A program made the position numbers and the translations under genes. From Macrotis lagotis (taxonomy: Eukaryota; Chordata; Mammalia; Peramelemorphia; Peramelidae): a stretch of 64,000 nt of DNA. The notes below the pieces were generated by a model. The model was not told the origin of the DNA. It searched no databases and was given only the letters and a program-made list of their open reading frames with translations. This document shows positions 46,603 through 57,099 of this stretch, piece by piece (within the stretch, counting starts at the first letter, position 1; each line of letters opens with the position of its first letter). The stretch is taken from contig NC_133665.1 in NCBI RefSeq assembly GCF_037893015.1, positions 33,267,336 through 33,331,335 of the forward strand. The letters run 5' to 3'.

Positions 46603-46735
46603 AGGACAGCTGGATGCTGTAGTGGATAGAGTACAGACTCTGAGAGTCAAATCTGGCCACAGATAACTTAATAATTACCTAGCTATGTGACCTTGGGCAA
46701 GTCACTTAACCCCAATGCCTTGCAAAAAAAAAAGC
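46603..46735 (+). repeat. tRNA-derived SINE, diverged
   Basis: 'acagctggatgctgtagtgg', a shortened B-box area (gagtcaaatctgg), 'cttaataattacctagctat' and a poly(A) tail. Older than most copies. Confidence 0.8.
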
Positions 46736-47039
46736 AGTAGGAGTAGGGAAGAGGTGAGGATATGGAAAACAGTTACTGAGGGTAAAGAAAAAAAAGAAAG
46801 ACATTACACTATAAGTATCCCAGCACAAGGCTAGAAGGTCTCATAGAGATTATAAACTCTAGCCTTCTGCCATTAGGCAGGCTAATGCCTAAATTGTCCA
46901 AGAAATCTAGTGGTCCTTTTTTCTAATAATTTTCATAATGAGATGAAGAGTTTATAATTTTTACTGGGAAATCACTAGTACTCAATTATCCTGATAAAAA
47001 GATGCTTCTTCTCTATGTCTGACCATACTCCCACTTGCC

Positions 47040-47115
47040 ACTATATATATTTTATATATATATTTATATATGTATATATAATATATATACATATTATACA
47101 CACACACACAAATAT
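47040..47115. repeat. AT-rich/(CA)n compound microsatellite
   Basis: Runs of tatata with interruptions, then acacacacacac. Confidence 0.85.
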
Positions 47116-47147
47116 TTTCTCTCTCTCACATACACACAAACAAAAAC

Positions 47148-47530
47148 AGCTAACATTTATATAATACAGATTTATAACAAAGGGGCAGCTAGATGGCAAA
47201 GAGACTAAAACACAGACCCTGAAGTTGGGAGTAGCTGAGTTCAAATACAGCTTCAGACAATTGACAATCACTGGCTGTGTGTGAACCTGGGCAAGTCACT
47301 TTACCCCAATTGCCTTGCCAAAAAAAAAATTACAAAGAGCTTTAGATGCATTCTCATTTGATCCTTCTAGAATGCTATTGTTATGACTGTTTTACAGTTG
47401 TGGAAACTGAAGGACAAGAGATTATTAGTTTAACTTGTTTGTTAAAATGAACTTCTCTAGTTTATAGCCAGCCAGCCAGCTGCTTGAGATGACATTTGAG
47501 CCTAGGTCTTAGGGACTCTGCCCATGATGC
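47148..47530 (-). repeat. MIR/THER1-type SINE split by a younger SINE
   Basis: 'gctaacatttatataataca' sits before the insert. 'gctttagatgcattctcattt', 'gatccttctagaatgc' and 'ttttacagttgtggaaactg' come after it. Joined, these follow antisense MIR/THER1 order. Confidence 0.65.
47183..47329 (+). repeat. tRNA-derived SINE inside a MIR-type element
   Basis: Diverged head (ggggcagctagatggcaaag) and B box gagttcaaatacagc, poly(A) tail. The 'gacaattgacaatcactggc' variant is like the RTE-tailed SINE heads, so it could be an intermediate subtype. Confidence 0.8.
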
Positions 47531-48480
47531 CACAGCTTGGATTCATTATCTTTTTTTCCCTTCATCAGACCACAGATTAATAGACTGTGACTGTCCCAGC
47601 TTGATCTGGAGACTCCACTAATGACACTTTTCTTGCCACCCTCTAGATGACCATATACCAACCTAATAGTGGCACAATCCGGGCCATCTTGTCCTAGCTT
47701 GTTGATATTGTGATAAGATAGAATCAAAATCCTTACTGAAATCCAGATAAATTATAGCTATTGCTTTCCCCTCTTTCAACTAGGCTCATCACTCTGTAGA
47801 GGGAAATTAAATTGGTCTGGCATGATTTGTTCTTCAGAGAATCGTGTTGATTACTATCCAGTACCTTGCGCTCTTTGAGATGGCTGCAAATTGATCATTG
47901 TATGATTTGTTCTTGTATCTTCCCAGGTAGCCAAGACAAGCTGAATAGTCTCTAATTACTGCAGTTGTCCTGTTCTCCATTGTAGAAAAAGCAAGGACGT
48001 ACTCTTTCTGTCTGCCCATTCCCCATGCTCAGGACCCAACATAAGTTTCAAAAAATAAGGTCTAGTGGCTCTGCAAGGACATTTGCCAATTTTTTAAGTG
48101 GCCCAGGGTGCACATAATCAGACCCTGCTGATTTGAATACATTCAGCTTTTTAAAGGACCCTTCAATCACTTCCTTCTCTCTCCTACTTTGGCTTCTTAC
48201 TCCATCACAGATGGCACTTATTGCTTTCCAATCTCTCTTATCATTGTTGAACATTTTTTTTAAGATGGGTTAAAATTACACCAAAAGCCTCTGCCTTTTC
48301 AGAGTTGTTTGTTAGTAGTTTCAAATCCCTGTTAAGGAGGGGAGTGGTGTTTTCCTGGGTCATCTTTTGTATATGATATTGCAGCATAACTTCCCTAATT
48401 AAGTATAGTAGGCAAAAGGAAATGAAGTCTATAATATAATTTACAGTTTCTCCTGACATTTTCTCAATAAATAAGTCAAA
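47509..48480 (-). pseudogene. CR1/L3-type LINE reverse transcriptase remnant
   Basis: Minus frames, in order from 48,459: ENTTPLLNRDLKLLT and NSEKAEAFGV (the linker before the RT), then KSAGSDYVHPGPLKKLANV (48,254-48,048 frame), then QTNLISLYR. Next comes IYLDFSKDFDS (47,752-47,723), which is RT motif A with its first catalytic aspartate, and last KSVISGVSRSSWDS. This succession is characteristic of CR1-clade LINEs (L3 in mammals), not L1. Single-base frameshifts separate the blocks, for example just before motif A. Ancient and dead. Confidence 0.8.
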
Positions 48481-48599
48481 AATGAATAAATAAATGAGCT
48501 TTTCAATAAATATTTATCCAATTTGGATGGTATGGTCCTTTTTAATAGGAGGTAGGGATGAAGAGGTAGAGGCAGAGCCGCACTTGAAGAATTCTATCT

Positions 48600-48990
48600 A
48601 GCAATCTAGCATAATGGTGATTTTTTTTCAGCTTATTTTTTTATTTTATTCACTTTGCTTTTAACATATGAACTAAAACAAGCATCTCCATAACATAGAA
48701 GAATAAAAAAAAGATGATTGCACATGAAACTGAAAATCTATTATGTACAACTTGCTATGCCTTTTAAATATATGTTATTATATATATTTTTCCTTTTTTT
48801 GCTTCTCCCTTCTCCCTCCCTGCTACCATTAGACACAAATGTGAACGTATTTGTAAAATCATTCTATACATACTTCTATTTATTAGTTCTCTCTCTGAAT
48901 ACAGATAGCATACTCCTGCACAGATCTTTCGTAGTTAATTTGGGTAGCTATGATAATCAAAATGACTTAGTTGCTCAAAGTTGTTCTTAA
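48600..48990 (-). mobile_element. probable L1 3' end remnant
   Basis: 'ttattagttctctctctgaat' next to 'acagatagcatactcctg' resembles the antisense 3' UTR of the L1s at 31,900 and 59,450. Preceded by T-rich sequence. Weak. Confidence 0.4.
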
Positions 48991-50294
48991 AATAATAGTG
49001 TGGCAGAGCTGGAGACAAGATGGTAAAGTAAGCAATAAATCACAGTAACTCCTCCATAATTACCTCCCAACAATCATAAAATAGTGACTCCCCCTCCAAA
49101 TCCTGGAATAGCAGAATCAGCAAAAAGATGGGGCAGAATAATCTTTAAGCCCAAGAAACTTGGAAGATTGGCAAGAAAGATCCATCTCACCTGGGGAAAA
49201 GGGGAGCAGTCCAGGAGAGGAAGCATCCCAGCAAGTCAGCAGAGATCCTGACTCAACAAATGAGACAGAGATCCTGAATCCCAGTGCAGTGAAGCAGGCA
49301 AAAAACACTCCAGGACCTTCCCATGAGCTCTCAGCATAGCCCTGGGCAGAAAGGCAACATTCAGTGGCCAGACCATTACATGCTTCAGTGTAGTCCCTGG
49401 GAAACACAGAAATACTTTACTGGTCTCAGCACATCACAGAACTACCACAAAGCCACCAGCTTAGCACCAGGTAAGATGCCAGAAACTTCCAGCCTTCAGG
49501 AGTGAACTACACCCCCCCCACCCTCTTAGTGAAGCACCAGACCAAAGGGCTCCCCTGGACCTCAGAGCAATATCAATGCAATATCAGTTAGACAGTCAGG
49601 GCCTGCAATTTCAAGCACAAGATATCTGAAAGTGAACCCCTTTTCCCCTAGAGCAGAGTTCAATTTTAAAAGAAAGGAAAAAGGATGAAAAAAGATGAAC
49701 AAAAATAATGAATCTGACCATAGAAAATTATTATAGTGAGAGGAAAGTTCAAGACACAAACTCAAAAGAGGACAACAGTGTCAAAATGCCTTCGGACAAA
49801 ACCCTAAAATAAAAGGGTTTCAAGCTCAGAATGGAAGAACTCAAAATTATATGAGAGAGATAGAAGAAAAATTGTGAAAATAAAGGAAAGTAATTCAAGA
49901 GAATCATGAAAAAGGAGTCAACAGCTTGGAAAAAGAAAACACTACTTAAAAAGTAGATTTGGTGAAATGGGAAAGGACATCCAAAAATCCACTGAAGAAT
50001 ATAACTCCTTAAAGTAAAACTGACCAAATGGAAAAGGAAATGCAAAACTGAGGGAAATAACTTCTTAAAAAGTTAGAATTGGGCAAGTGGAAAATAATGT
50101 TTTTATGACACATCTAGAAAAGATCAAACAAAAACAATAGAATGAAAAAACAGAAGAAAATGTAAAATACCTCACTGCAAAAGCAACTGACCTGGAAAAG
50201 AGATCCAGGAGAGCCAGTATTAGAATCATTGAACTATCTGAAAGGTATACTGAAAAGGAGAACCTAGACAGCATCTTTTAAGAAACTATCAAGG

Positions 50295-50445
50295 GGGGGC
50301 AGTAGGTGGCAAAGTTGGATAGAGCACCGGCCCTGGAGTCAGGAGTACTTGAGTTCAAATCTGACCTCAGACACTTAAAGATTACCTAGCTGTGTGGCCT
50401 TGGGCAAGCCACTTCACCCCATTTGCCTTGCAAAAACTAAAAGAA
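50295..50445 (+). repeat. tRNA-derived SINE in L1 ORF1, with target duplication
   Basis: Flanked by aagaaactatcaagg (50,280-50,294) and aagaaattatcaagg (50,446-50,460), 14 of 15 identical. The head is slightly altered (gcagtaggtggcaaagttgg). Confidence 0.95.
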
Positions 50446-50515
50446 AAGAAATTATCAAGGAAAACAGCACTGATATCCTGGAATCAGAGGGCAAACTAGT
50501 TACTGAAAGAACCAA

Positions 50516-51440
50516 CTATGGCTGGGATGGCTACATGGTGCAGTGGATAGAGCACTGGTCCTGGAGTCAGGAGGATCTGAGTTCAAATCCAGTCTCAGAC
50601 ACTTAATAATTACCTATATCTGTGAACTTGGGCAAGTCACTTAACTCCAACACCTTGCAAAAACCAAAAAAGAAAAAATTTAACTATGCCCAAAGGGCAA
50701 TAAAATTATTAATTATTAAATAATTAATTATTTAATGATGAAAATATTAAAAAATAAAATTTTAAATCCTTTGATTCAGCAATATCCCTACTAGGATAAA
50801 AAAAGATAAAAATACAAACATGTACCAAAATATTTATAGCAACTCTTTTTGTGGTGCAAAGAATTGGAAATTAAGAGGATCCCCATCAATTGGGGAATGG
50901 CTGAGCAAGTTATAGCATATGAATGTTATGGAGTACTATTATTCTGTAACAAATCATGAGTGGTAGGGTTTTAGAAAAGCCTGGAAAGATTTGTATGAAA
51001 TGATGTTGAGTAAAGTAAGTGAAACTAGAAGAATGTTGTCACATTAGCAGCATCATTGTGAGTGATCACTTATGATTGACCCAGCTCCTCTTGGCAGTTC
51101 AGGGATTAATAACAATCCTGAGAGACCTGTTAAGAAAAATGCCATCCACAATCAGAGGGGAAAAAACTCTAGAGTCTGAGTATGGAGCAAAGCATACTAT
51201 GTTCACTTTTTAAAGTTTCCATGTTTTTTCATTCTTTCTTATGGTTTTTCCCTAGTTCTAATTTCTCTTTTATGACATGAATAATATGAAAATATGTTAA
51301 CTGTGAATATACACATACAACCTCTATCAGATTGTTGCCATGGGGAGAGGGTAGGGAAGGGAGGGTAGAAGAAAAATGTGGAATTCAAAAGCTTGCAAAA
51401 GCTTGGAATTGGAAAAAAAATTGATATAATTTTTTAAAAA
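50516..51440 (+). mobile_element. L1 3' end inserted in L1 ORF1
   Basis: Sense L1 3' region: 'atgcccaaagggcaataaaat', 'gaattggaaattaagaggat', 'caattggggaatggctgag', 'atgaatgttatggagtacta' and 'aagcttgcaaaagcttggaa', then an A-rich end at 51,412-51,440. The flanks gaaaga-accaa (50,505-50,515) and gaaagattctaccaa (51,441) can be read as the target duplication. ORF1 sequence resumes exactly afterwards. It has the usual 5' truncation. Confidence 0.8.
50522..50679 (+). repeat. tRNA-derived SINE at the edge of the L1 3' insert
   Basis: 'ggatggctacatggtgcagtgg', split, B box gagttcaaatccag, ends 'caccttgcaaaaacc' plus A-rich tail. The flanks share aactatg. Confidence 0.85.
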
Positions 51441-52419
51441 GAAAGATTCTACCAATCACCTCAGAAAAGAGATTCCAAAATAAAAACTCCAAAGAATATT
51501 TTAGTCAAATTTCAGAACTGTTGGGTCAAGGGAAAATACTGCAAAAGGTCAGAAAGAAATAATTCAAATTTCAGTGAACACGATCAAGATTACATAGGAT
51601 TTAGTAGCTGCAACGTTGAAGGAGCAGAGGACATGGAACATGATATTCTTGAAGGCAAAGGAGTTAGGACTATAACCAGGAATCATCTACCTAGTGAAAT
51701 TAAGCTAAATAGTTCAAGGAAAATAATGATCATTTAATGAAATAGAAGAATTTTAAAGCCTTCATAAGAAGACCAGAATTGAACAAGAAAGTTCTCCAGT
51801 ATCAAGAGCCAAGAGAAGTCAAAAAAGGGAAAAGAAAACATAAAGGATTCGATGTAACTGGACTAGTTACATCCCTACATGGGAAGATAATACTTGTAAT
51901 TCTTAAAAAATATACCACTAATGTACAGCTAAGGGATACACATAGACAGAGGGTATTGGTGTAAGGTAAATGTGAAGGAATGACATAAAAAATAAAGAAT
52001 AAGAAAGAGAAGTACACTGGGTGCAGAAGAAAGGGAGAGGTACAATGGGATAAAACATTCAACACAAGGAGGCATGAAGCATTTATTATAATGGAGGGAA
52101 AGGGGAGTGTGGATAATGGATATCTCTTGAACCTTACTCTCATCAGGAGTGGCTCAAAGAGGAAAAACATACACAATCAGTTGAATATAGACATCTATCT
52201 TACCAGACAGGAGAAAAAAGAGGAGTTTAAGTAAAGGGAGACTAACAGATGGAAGTGCAGATGAAGGAGGCAGTGGACTGATAAGAAGAGAAAGGGTGAA
52301 AGGAGAGAAGACAAAAAGGAGGAAAAATAGAATAGAGGGAAATAGGTCATACACATAACTGTGAAAGGTAATGAGATGAACTCTCCCATAAAACAGAAAT
52401 GGATAGCAGAGTGGAACAA

Positions 52420-52571
52420 AACCCCAAATCCTACAATATATGCTATTTACAGGAAACACACTTGAAACGAGACACACACACACACACACACACACAATAA
52501 AGGTAAGGGGCTGGAGCAGAGTTTATTATGCTTCAACTGAAAAAAAAAAAAGCAGGGGTAGCAGTCTTGAT
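52420..52571 (+). pseudogene. L1 ORF2 endonuclease, short remnant
   Basis: CYLQETHLKR is readable at about 52,443-52,470 and contains the catalytic QETH block. A CA run at 52,472-52,496 interrupts it. Then IKVRGWSRVYYAS and, after a frameshift, the 'aggggtagcagtc' (GVAV) part. The break follows at the inverted-repeat arm. Confidence 0.75.
52472..52496. repeat. (CA)n microsatellite in endonuclease remnant
   Basis: Twelve CA units directly behind the QETH block. Confidence 0.95.
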
Positions 52572-52893
52572 CCATCTAGCTGCCCTAACTTGATTTTAGA
52601 GAAAAAAAGGTTGACTAATAAATAATTTATATTGTGAACTGAGTTATTTACTCTTTGGGGATAATTTCAGATTGCTCTCCAAAATGATTAGATCAGTTCA
52701 CAATTCCATCAACAATGAACTAGCATGCTGATTTTTCCACAACTCCTCCAAAATTTGTCACTTTTCTATCATTTTAGTCAATCTAGTAGTTGTAAAATGA
52801 TATCTTAAGGTTGTTTTTATTTGAATTTCTCTAATATAAATTATTTATTAGTCAACCTTATTTTCTCTAAAATCAAGTTAGGGAAGCTAGGTG
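52572..52893. repeat. 62 bp inverted repeat around an L1 3' fragment
   Basis: The left arm (52,572-52,633) and the reverse complement of the right arm (52,833-52,893) agree except for a few bases. Shared pieces include ttagtcaacct, ttctctaaaatcaagttag and the SINE-head start agctag. The 199 bp between the arms is antisense L1 3' sequence (attgctctccaaaatgatt, caattccatcaacaatg). Confidence 0.8.
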
Positions 52894-53033
52894 GTACAGT
52901 GGATAGAGCACTGGCCTTGAATTCAGGAGGACCTGAGTTCAAATCTGATCTTGAACACTTAGTAATTGCCTAGCTGTGTGACCTTGGGCAAATCACTTAA
53001 CCCCATTAATTTAAATAATGAAATTTAAAAAAA
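52881..53033 (+). repeat. tRNA-derived SINE, variant tail
   Basis: 'gggaagctaggtggtacagtgg', B box gagttcaaatctg, 'tgaccttgggcaaatcact'. Instead of ccttgcaaaaacc it ends 'ccattaatttaaataatg', the same kind of tail as at 61,300. Its head starts inside the right arm of the inverted repeat. Confidence 0.85.
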
Positions 53034-53302
53034 TAAGTTATAAATTCTGGTTTATTTCACAAAGGTTTTCCAATCCTACAAATTTAACTTTATGCAGACT
53101 GACCCCTAGATTAATGCTTATCTCATTCACCTTTAAACTCATCAGGTATATTATTTACTTTTTTTTAATTGAAATTTTATTTTATTTTTACAGTAACATG
53201 AAGTGGTAGTTTTTCAACATTTATCCAGGTATTGCAAATTTATGAGTTCCACATTTTTCTATCACTCTCCCTAAGGCAGTGAATAGTGTGATCAAAGTTG
53301 TA

Positions 53303-53442
53303 AGGGGCAACTAGGTGGTAAAGTGGATAGAGCACTGGCCTGGAGTCAGGAGGACTTGAGTTCAAATCTGACCTCATTCATTTAATAATTAAAATCTGTG
53401 TGACCTTGGGCAAGTTACTTAACCCCATTACCTTTGGGGAGG
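53303..53442 (+). repeat. tRNA-derived SINE in L1 3' UTR
   Basis: 'aggggcaactaggtggtaaag', B box gagttcaaatctg. The target repeat aaagttgta lies at 53,294-53,302 and about 53,445-53,453. Confidence 0.85.
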
Positions 53443-53627
53443 AAAAAGTTGTATATATACTTAACATATTAGTCATTTTGTGGAAGAGGAATTAGAACTA
53501 AGGGAAAGGAAAAAAGCTTTGAGAAAGGAAGAAAAAATACAAAAGAAGTTTTTAAAAAGTGAACACAGTATACATTCAGATTCTGTGGTATATTCTCTGA
53601 ATGTGGATGACACTGTCTATAATAGGG

Positions 53628-53783
53628 CTTTTTTTTTTTAGGTTTTTGCAAGGCAAACGGGGTTAAGTGGCTTGCCCAAGGCCACACAGCTAGGTAATTA
53701 TTAAGTGTCTGATACCGGATTTGAACCTAGGTACTCCTGACTCCATGGCCGGTGCTTTATTCACTACGCCACCTAGCTGCCCT
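53628..53783 (-). repeat. tRNA-derived SINE in L1 3' UTR
   Basis: Antisense, poly(T) then 'taggtttttgcaaggcaaac', head ending cacctagctgccc. The target repeat tataatagg lies at about 53,618 and 53,784. Confidence 0.9.
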
Positions 53784-54999
53784 TATAATAGGTTTCTAAA
53801 GGTTGTCCTTGATCTCTGACCTGCTAAGAGGAGTTTCATCCATCACATGATCATCTCACAATGCTTTTGCTAATATGCACTGTTTCCCTCACTCATCTTG
53901 TTCATAATTCTTTCCATGCTTCTCTAAAGACTGACCAGTCATGATTTCTTATAGAACAATAGTACTCTACAAAATTTATATACGATAATTTGTTCAGCCA
54001 TTTTCTGATTGATAAGTATCCCTCTCAATTTCCAATTCTTTGCCACTTCAAAAAGAGAGCTGCTATAAATATTTTTGAACATATGAAATTTTCCCCATTT
54101 TTTGTTATTTCTTTTGGTTATAGGTCTAGTATTGGTATTGCTGGGTCAAAGGACATGATCAATTTTATTGCTCTTTGGGCATAGTTCTGGATTCTTTCGG
54201 GAATGGCTGAATCAGTTCACAACTATACCAACAATACATTAATATCCTAGTTTTCCCACATCCCTTCCCACATGGATCATTTTGTTTTTTTGTCATCTTA
54301 GCCAATCTGATAGGTATGAGATGGTACCTTAATTTGCATTTTTTTCTAATCAATAATGATTTGGAGCATTTTTTCATATGATTATAAATAGCTTTAATTT
54401 CTTCATCTGAAAACTGCCTATTGATATCTTTTGAACATTTGTCAATTGGAGAATGATTTGTAATCTTATAAATTTAATTCAGTTCTCTCTCTCTATGTGT
54501 GTGTATATATATATATATTTATTAGAAGTGAGACCTTCATCAGAAACACTAGATTTGAAAAATTGTTTCTCAGCTTTCTATTTTACTTCTAATCATGACT
54601 GTATTGGTTTTGTTAGTGCAAACATTTTTTAATAAAGTCAAAATCAATCATTTTGCAATTTATTATGCTTTCTATGTCTTATTTGGTCATAAATTCCTTC
54701 CCATTTCATAGATCTGACAGATGGAATATTTCTTGATCTGTTAATTGGTTTATGGTATCACCTTTTATGTCTAAATCCTGTACCCATTTTGACTTTATTT
54801 TGGCATAAGGTATGAGATGTCAGTCTATGCCTAGTTATTGACATATATTTTCCAGTTTTCCGAGTAGTTTTTGTCAAATAGTGAATTCTTATCCCAGAAG
54901 CTAATGTCTTTGGGTTTGTCAAATAGTAGATTACTACAGTGATTTACTGTGGTATCTTTTGTACCTACTCTAATTTACTAGTCCATTATTCTATTTCTT

Positions 55000-55165
55000 T
55001 TTTTTTTAGGGTTTTTTTTTTTTTTTTTTGCAAAGCAAATGGGTTTAAGTGGCTTGCCCAAGACCACACAGCTAGGTAATTATTAAGTGTCTGAGGCAGG
55101 ATTTGAACTCAGGTACTCCTGACTCCAGGGTCGGTGCTCTATCCACTGTACCATCTAGCCGCCCC
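55000..55165 (-). repeat. tRNA-derived SINE in L1 ORF2, with target duplication
   Basis: Antisense with a long interrupted poly(T). Flanks cattattctatttctt (54,984-54,999) and cattgttctatttctt (55,166-55,181), 15 of 16 identical. Confidence 0.95.
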
Positions 55166-55523
55166 CATTGTTCTATTTCTTAACTAATACTAGGCAGTTT
55201 TAATGACTTTGCTTTATAATACAGATTTAGTTCTGGTAAGCCACCTTCCTTTCCATTTTTTTCATCAATTTCCTTGATATTCTTGATCTTTTGTTGTGCC
55301 ATATAAGTTTTATTATTATTTTTCCTAGCTCTGCAAAAGAAATTTTGGTATTTTAATTGGTATGACATCAAATATGTATTTTAATTTAGGTAAAACTGTC
55401 ATTTTTATTATATTTAGCTCAGCCCAACCAAGAGAAATTTATGTTTTTCCAATTGTTTAAATTTGACTTTAAATGGAATTTCTCTACCTCTTGCCCTTGG
55501 GCTTTATTGTTCATACACATCTT

Positions 55524-55539
55524 ATATTTATATATGTAT

Positions 55540-55579
<40 letters not shown>

Positions 55580-55580
55580 A
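55524..55580. repeat. (AT)n microsatellite
   Basis: Long alternating AT with two tgta interruptions, inside the L1. It causes a run of Ile-Tyr codons that is not protein. Confidence 0.9.
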
Positions 55581-56626
55581 ATGATTTGTATGGTTTTATT
55601 TTATATTCTGCTACTTTGTTGAAGTTGTTAATTGTTCCAAGTAGTTTATTAGTTGATTTTTCTAGGATTCTCTAAGCTTACCATCATATTATCTGCCAAG
55701 AGAAAGTTTTGCTTCCTCATTGCCAATTCTTATTCCTTCAATTTCTTTTTCTTCTCTTATAGCTAAAGCTAGCATTTCTAATACTATATTGAATAGCATT
55801 AGTGATAATGGCATCCTTATTTCGCCTCTGACTTAAATGCTCCTGGTTTAATTCCAATGCATATAATGTTTGTTGATGGTTTTTAGATAGATACTGTTTA
55901 TTATTTTAAGGAAAAGTTCACTTATTCCTATATTCTCCAGTGTTTTTAATAGGAATGAATGTTGTAGTTTGCCAAAGGCTTTTTCACCATCTATTGAAAT
56001 AATCATATGATTTTTGTCACTTTTGTCATTGATATGATCAATTATGGCGATTGTTTTCCTGATATTGGACCATCCCTGCCTACCTGGTAAAAAAAAAAAA
56101 TCACCAGGTATATTTTTTTAAAACAGGCTACTTAAATCCCCCCCCTCCCCACCCCATGCTCCTTACTTCAAAGAAGAACCAGATAAATGAAGAAGTGAGA
56201 AAATATAGGCAAATGTCTTGAATTGTTTTGCAAATCAATTAAAAAGCATTTTTAAACACCTATTTTGTGTCAGGATTGTGCTAGGGTGCTAGAGACACAA
56301 ACACAAGACATGGAACAAGAGGCTTGCAAGAGATTTATTGTTGGAAGAATGAGTAGAATGAGCTTATTTGAACAAGCAGTTTAATACTACATTGGAGGGA
56401 TGATGAAACAAAAACTAGTTGTAGGAAGTAGTCATTTTCTATGGCCAATTTCAGACAGCATCATTAAAAAACTTAACACTGCATTGATATTTTATATAAT
56501 ACTAGTGTCTGGGTTACTAAATTAGGTTGGAAGTTGTAGTAAATCTTTCAGGTCTCCAGACTTCCAATTACAGCACTGAAAAATAGCTTCTTACTAAATA
56601 CAGTATAACCCTAGAGGCCTAAAAGA

Positions 56627-56629
<3 letters not shown>

Positions 56630-56668
<39 letters not shown>
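56630..56668. repeat. (CA)n microsatellite
   Basis: About 19 uninterrupted CA units. Confidence 0.95.
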
Positions 56669-56670
<2 letters not shown>

Positions 56671-56924
56671 GTAAATTTAAGGGAAATGATGTCAAAACAG
56701 TACAAATTTCTAATATCAGATACAGTTGATAGGCATCATTGAAAAAATAATTTGTTAAATACAGTAGTATCTTGGAGATCTGAGTTAGGACATCTTCTAG
56801 CATTACCTCCTCTATATAAATCAGAACTTAGATCCTAGAAAAATCTGGCTTATTAATAATTAAAGGAATAGAAAGACTAAGGATAGAAGTGGAGAATATC
56901 ATTCATCAATAAAAGAAAGACATA

Positions 56925-57085
56925 ATTGTCATAGATTTAGAGCTCATCTCCTATAGCACCCATCATTTTTAGAGGAGGAAGGTGAGGTCCAGATTGGTTT
57001 TAGACTTGCCCCAGTTTACATAGATAACAGATGGCAGAACTAGGATTCGAATCAAGTACTCTACTCCAGATCCTAGAAGAGGTGG
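56925..57085 (-). repeat. MIR-like SINE
   Basis: 'tagatttagagctcatctcc', 'gacttgccccagtttacat' and 'gaactaggattcgaatcaag' follow antisense MIR-like order. Diverged. Confidence 0.55.
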
Positions 57086-57099
57086 CACCTCTGATGTGT

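Larger units (their letters stand above)
49830..51960 (+). pseudogene. L1 ORF1 remnant, split by insertions
   Basis: Lys/Glu-rich coiled-coil codons are followed by the RNA-binding block, readable as RIIELSERYTEKENLD at about 50,220-50,270. The C-terminal part (FQNCWVKGKILQKVRKK-like reading, with errors) lies after 51,440. Same order as ORF1 in copies A and B and in the L1 at 25,700. Two separate insertions plus point changes. Confidence 0.75.
49001..52571 (+). mobile_element. 5' half of an L1, interrupted
   Basis: Starts tggcagagctggagacaagatgg (YY1-like motif), then a 5' UTR to about 49,780. ORF1 follows (49,830-50,510 and 51,440-51,960), with a spacer and the beginning of ORF2 up to the endonuclease, where it breaks at the arm of an inverted repeat. 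Inserts are a SINE at 50,295 and an L1 3' fragment with a SINE at 50,516. RT and 3' UTR are missing. All frames are broken. Confidence 0.8.
53153..56100 (-). mobile_element. 5'-truncated L1 with target duplication
   Basis: From T-rich (poly(A)) sequence at 53,160 through a 3' UTR, the ORF2 C-terminus and RT to a truncation at about 56,088. Flanks tcatcaggtatatt (53,139-53,152) and tcaccaggtatatt (56,101-56,114) agree at 13 of 14. The RT catalytic block near 55,680-55,700 reads LADN instead of FADD. It is interrupted by SINEs at 53,303, 53,628 and 55,000 and an AT microsatellite at 55,524. An unexplained run of twelve A lies at the 5' junction. Confidence 0.85.

Noticed and set aside
47041..47271. 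Frame with Ile-Tyr and Cys-Val repeats, also 55,463-55,675 and 56,594-56,803
   Set aside because: Produced by AT and CA microsatellites.
49117..49407. 96-codon minus-strand frame
   Set aside because: Antisense to the 5' UTR of the plus-strand L1. No domain.
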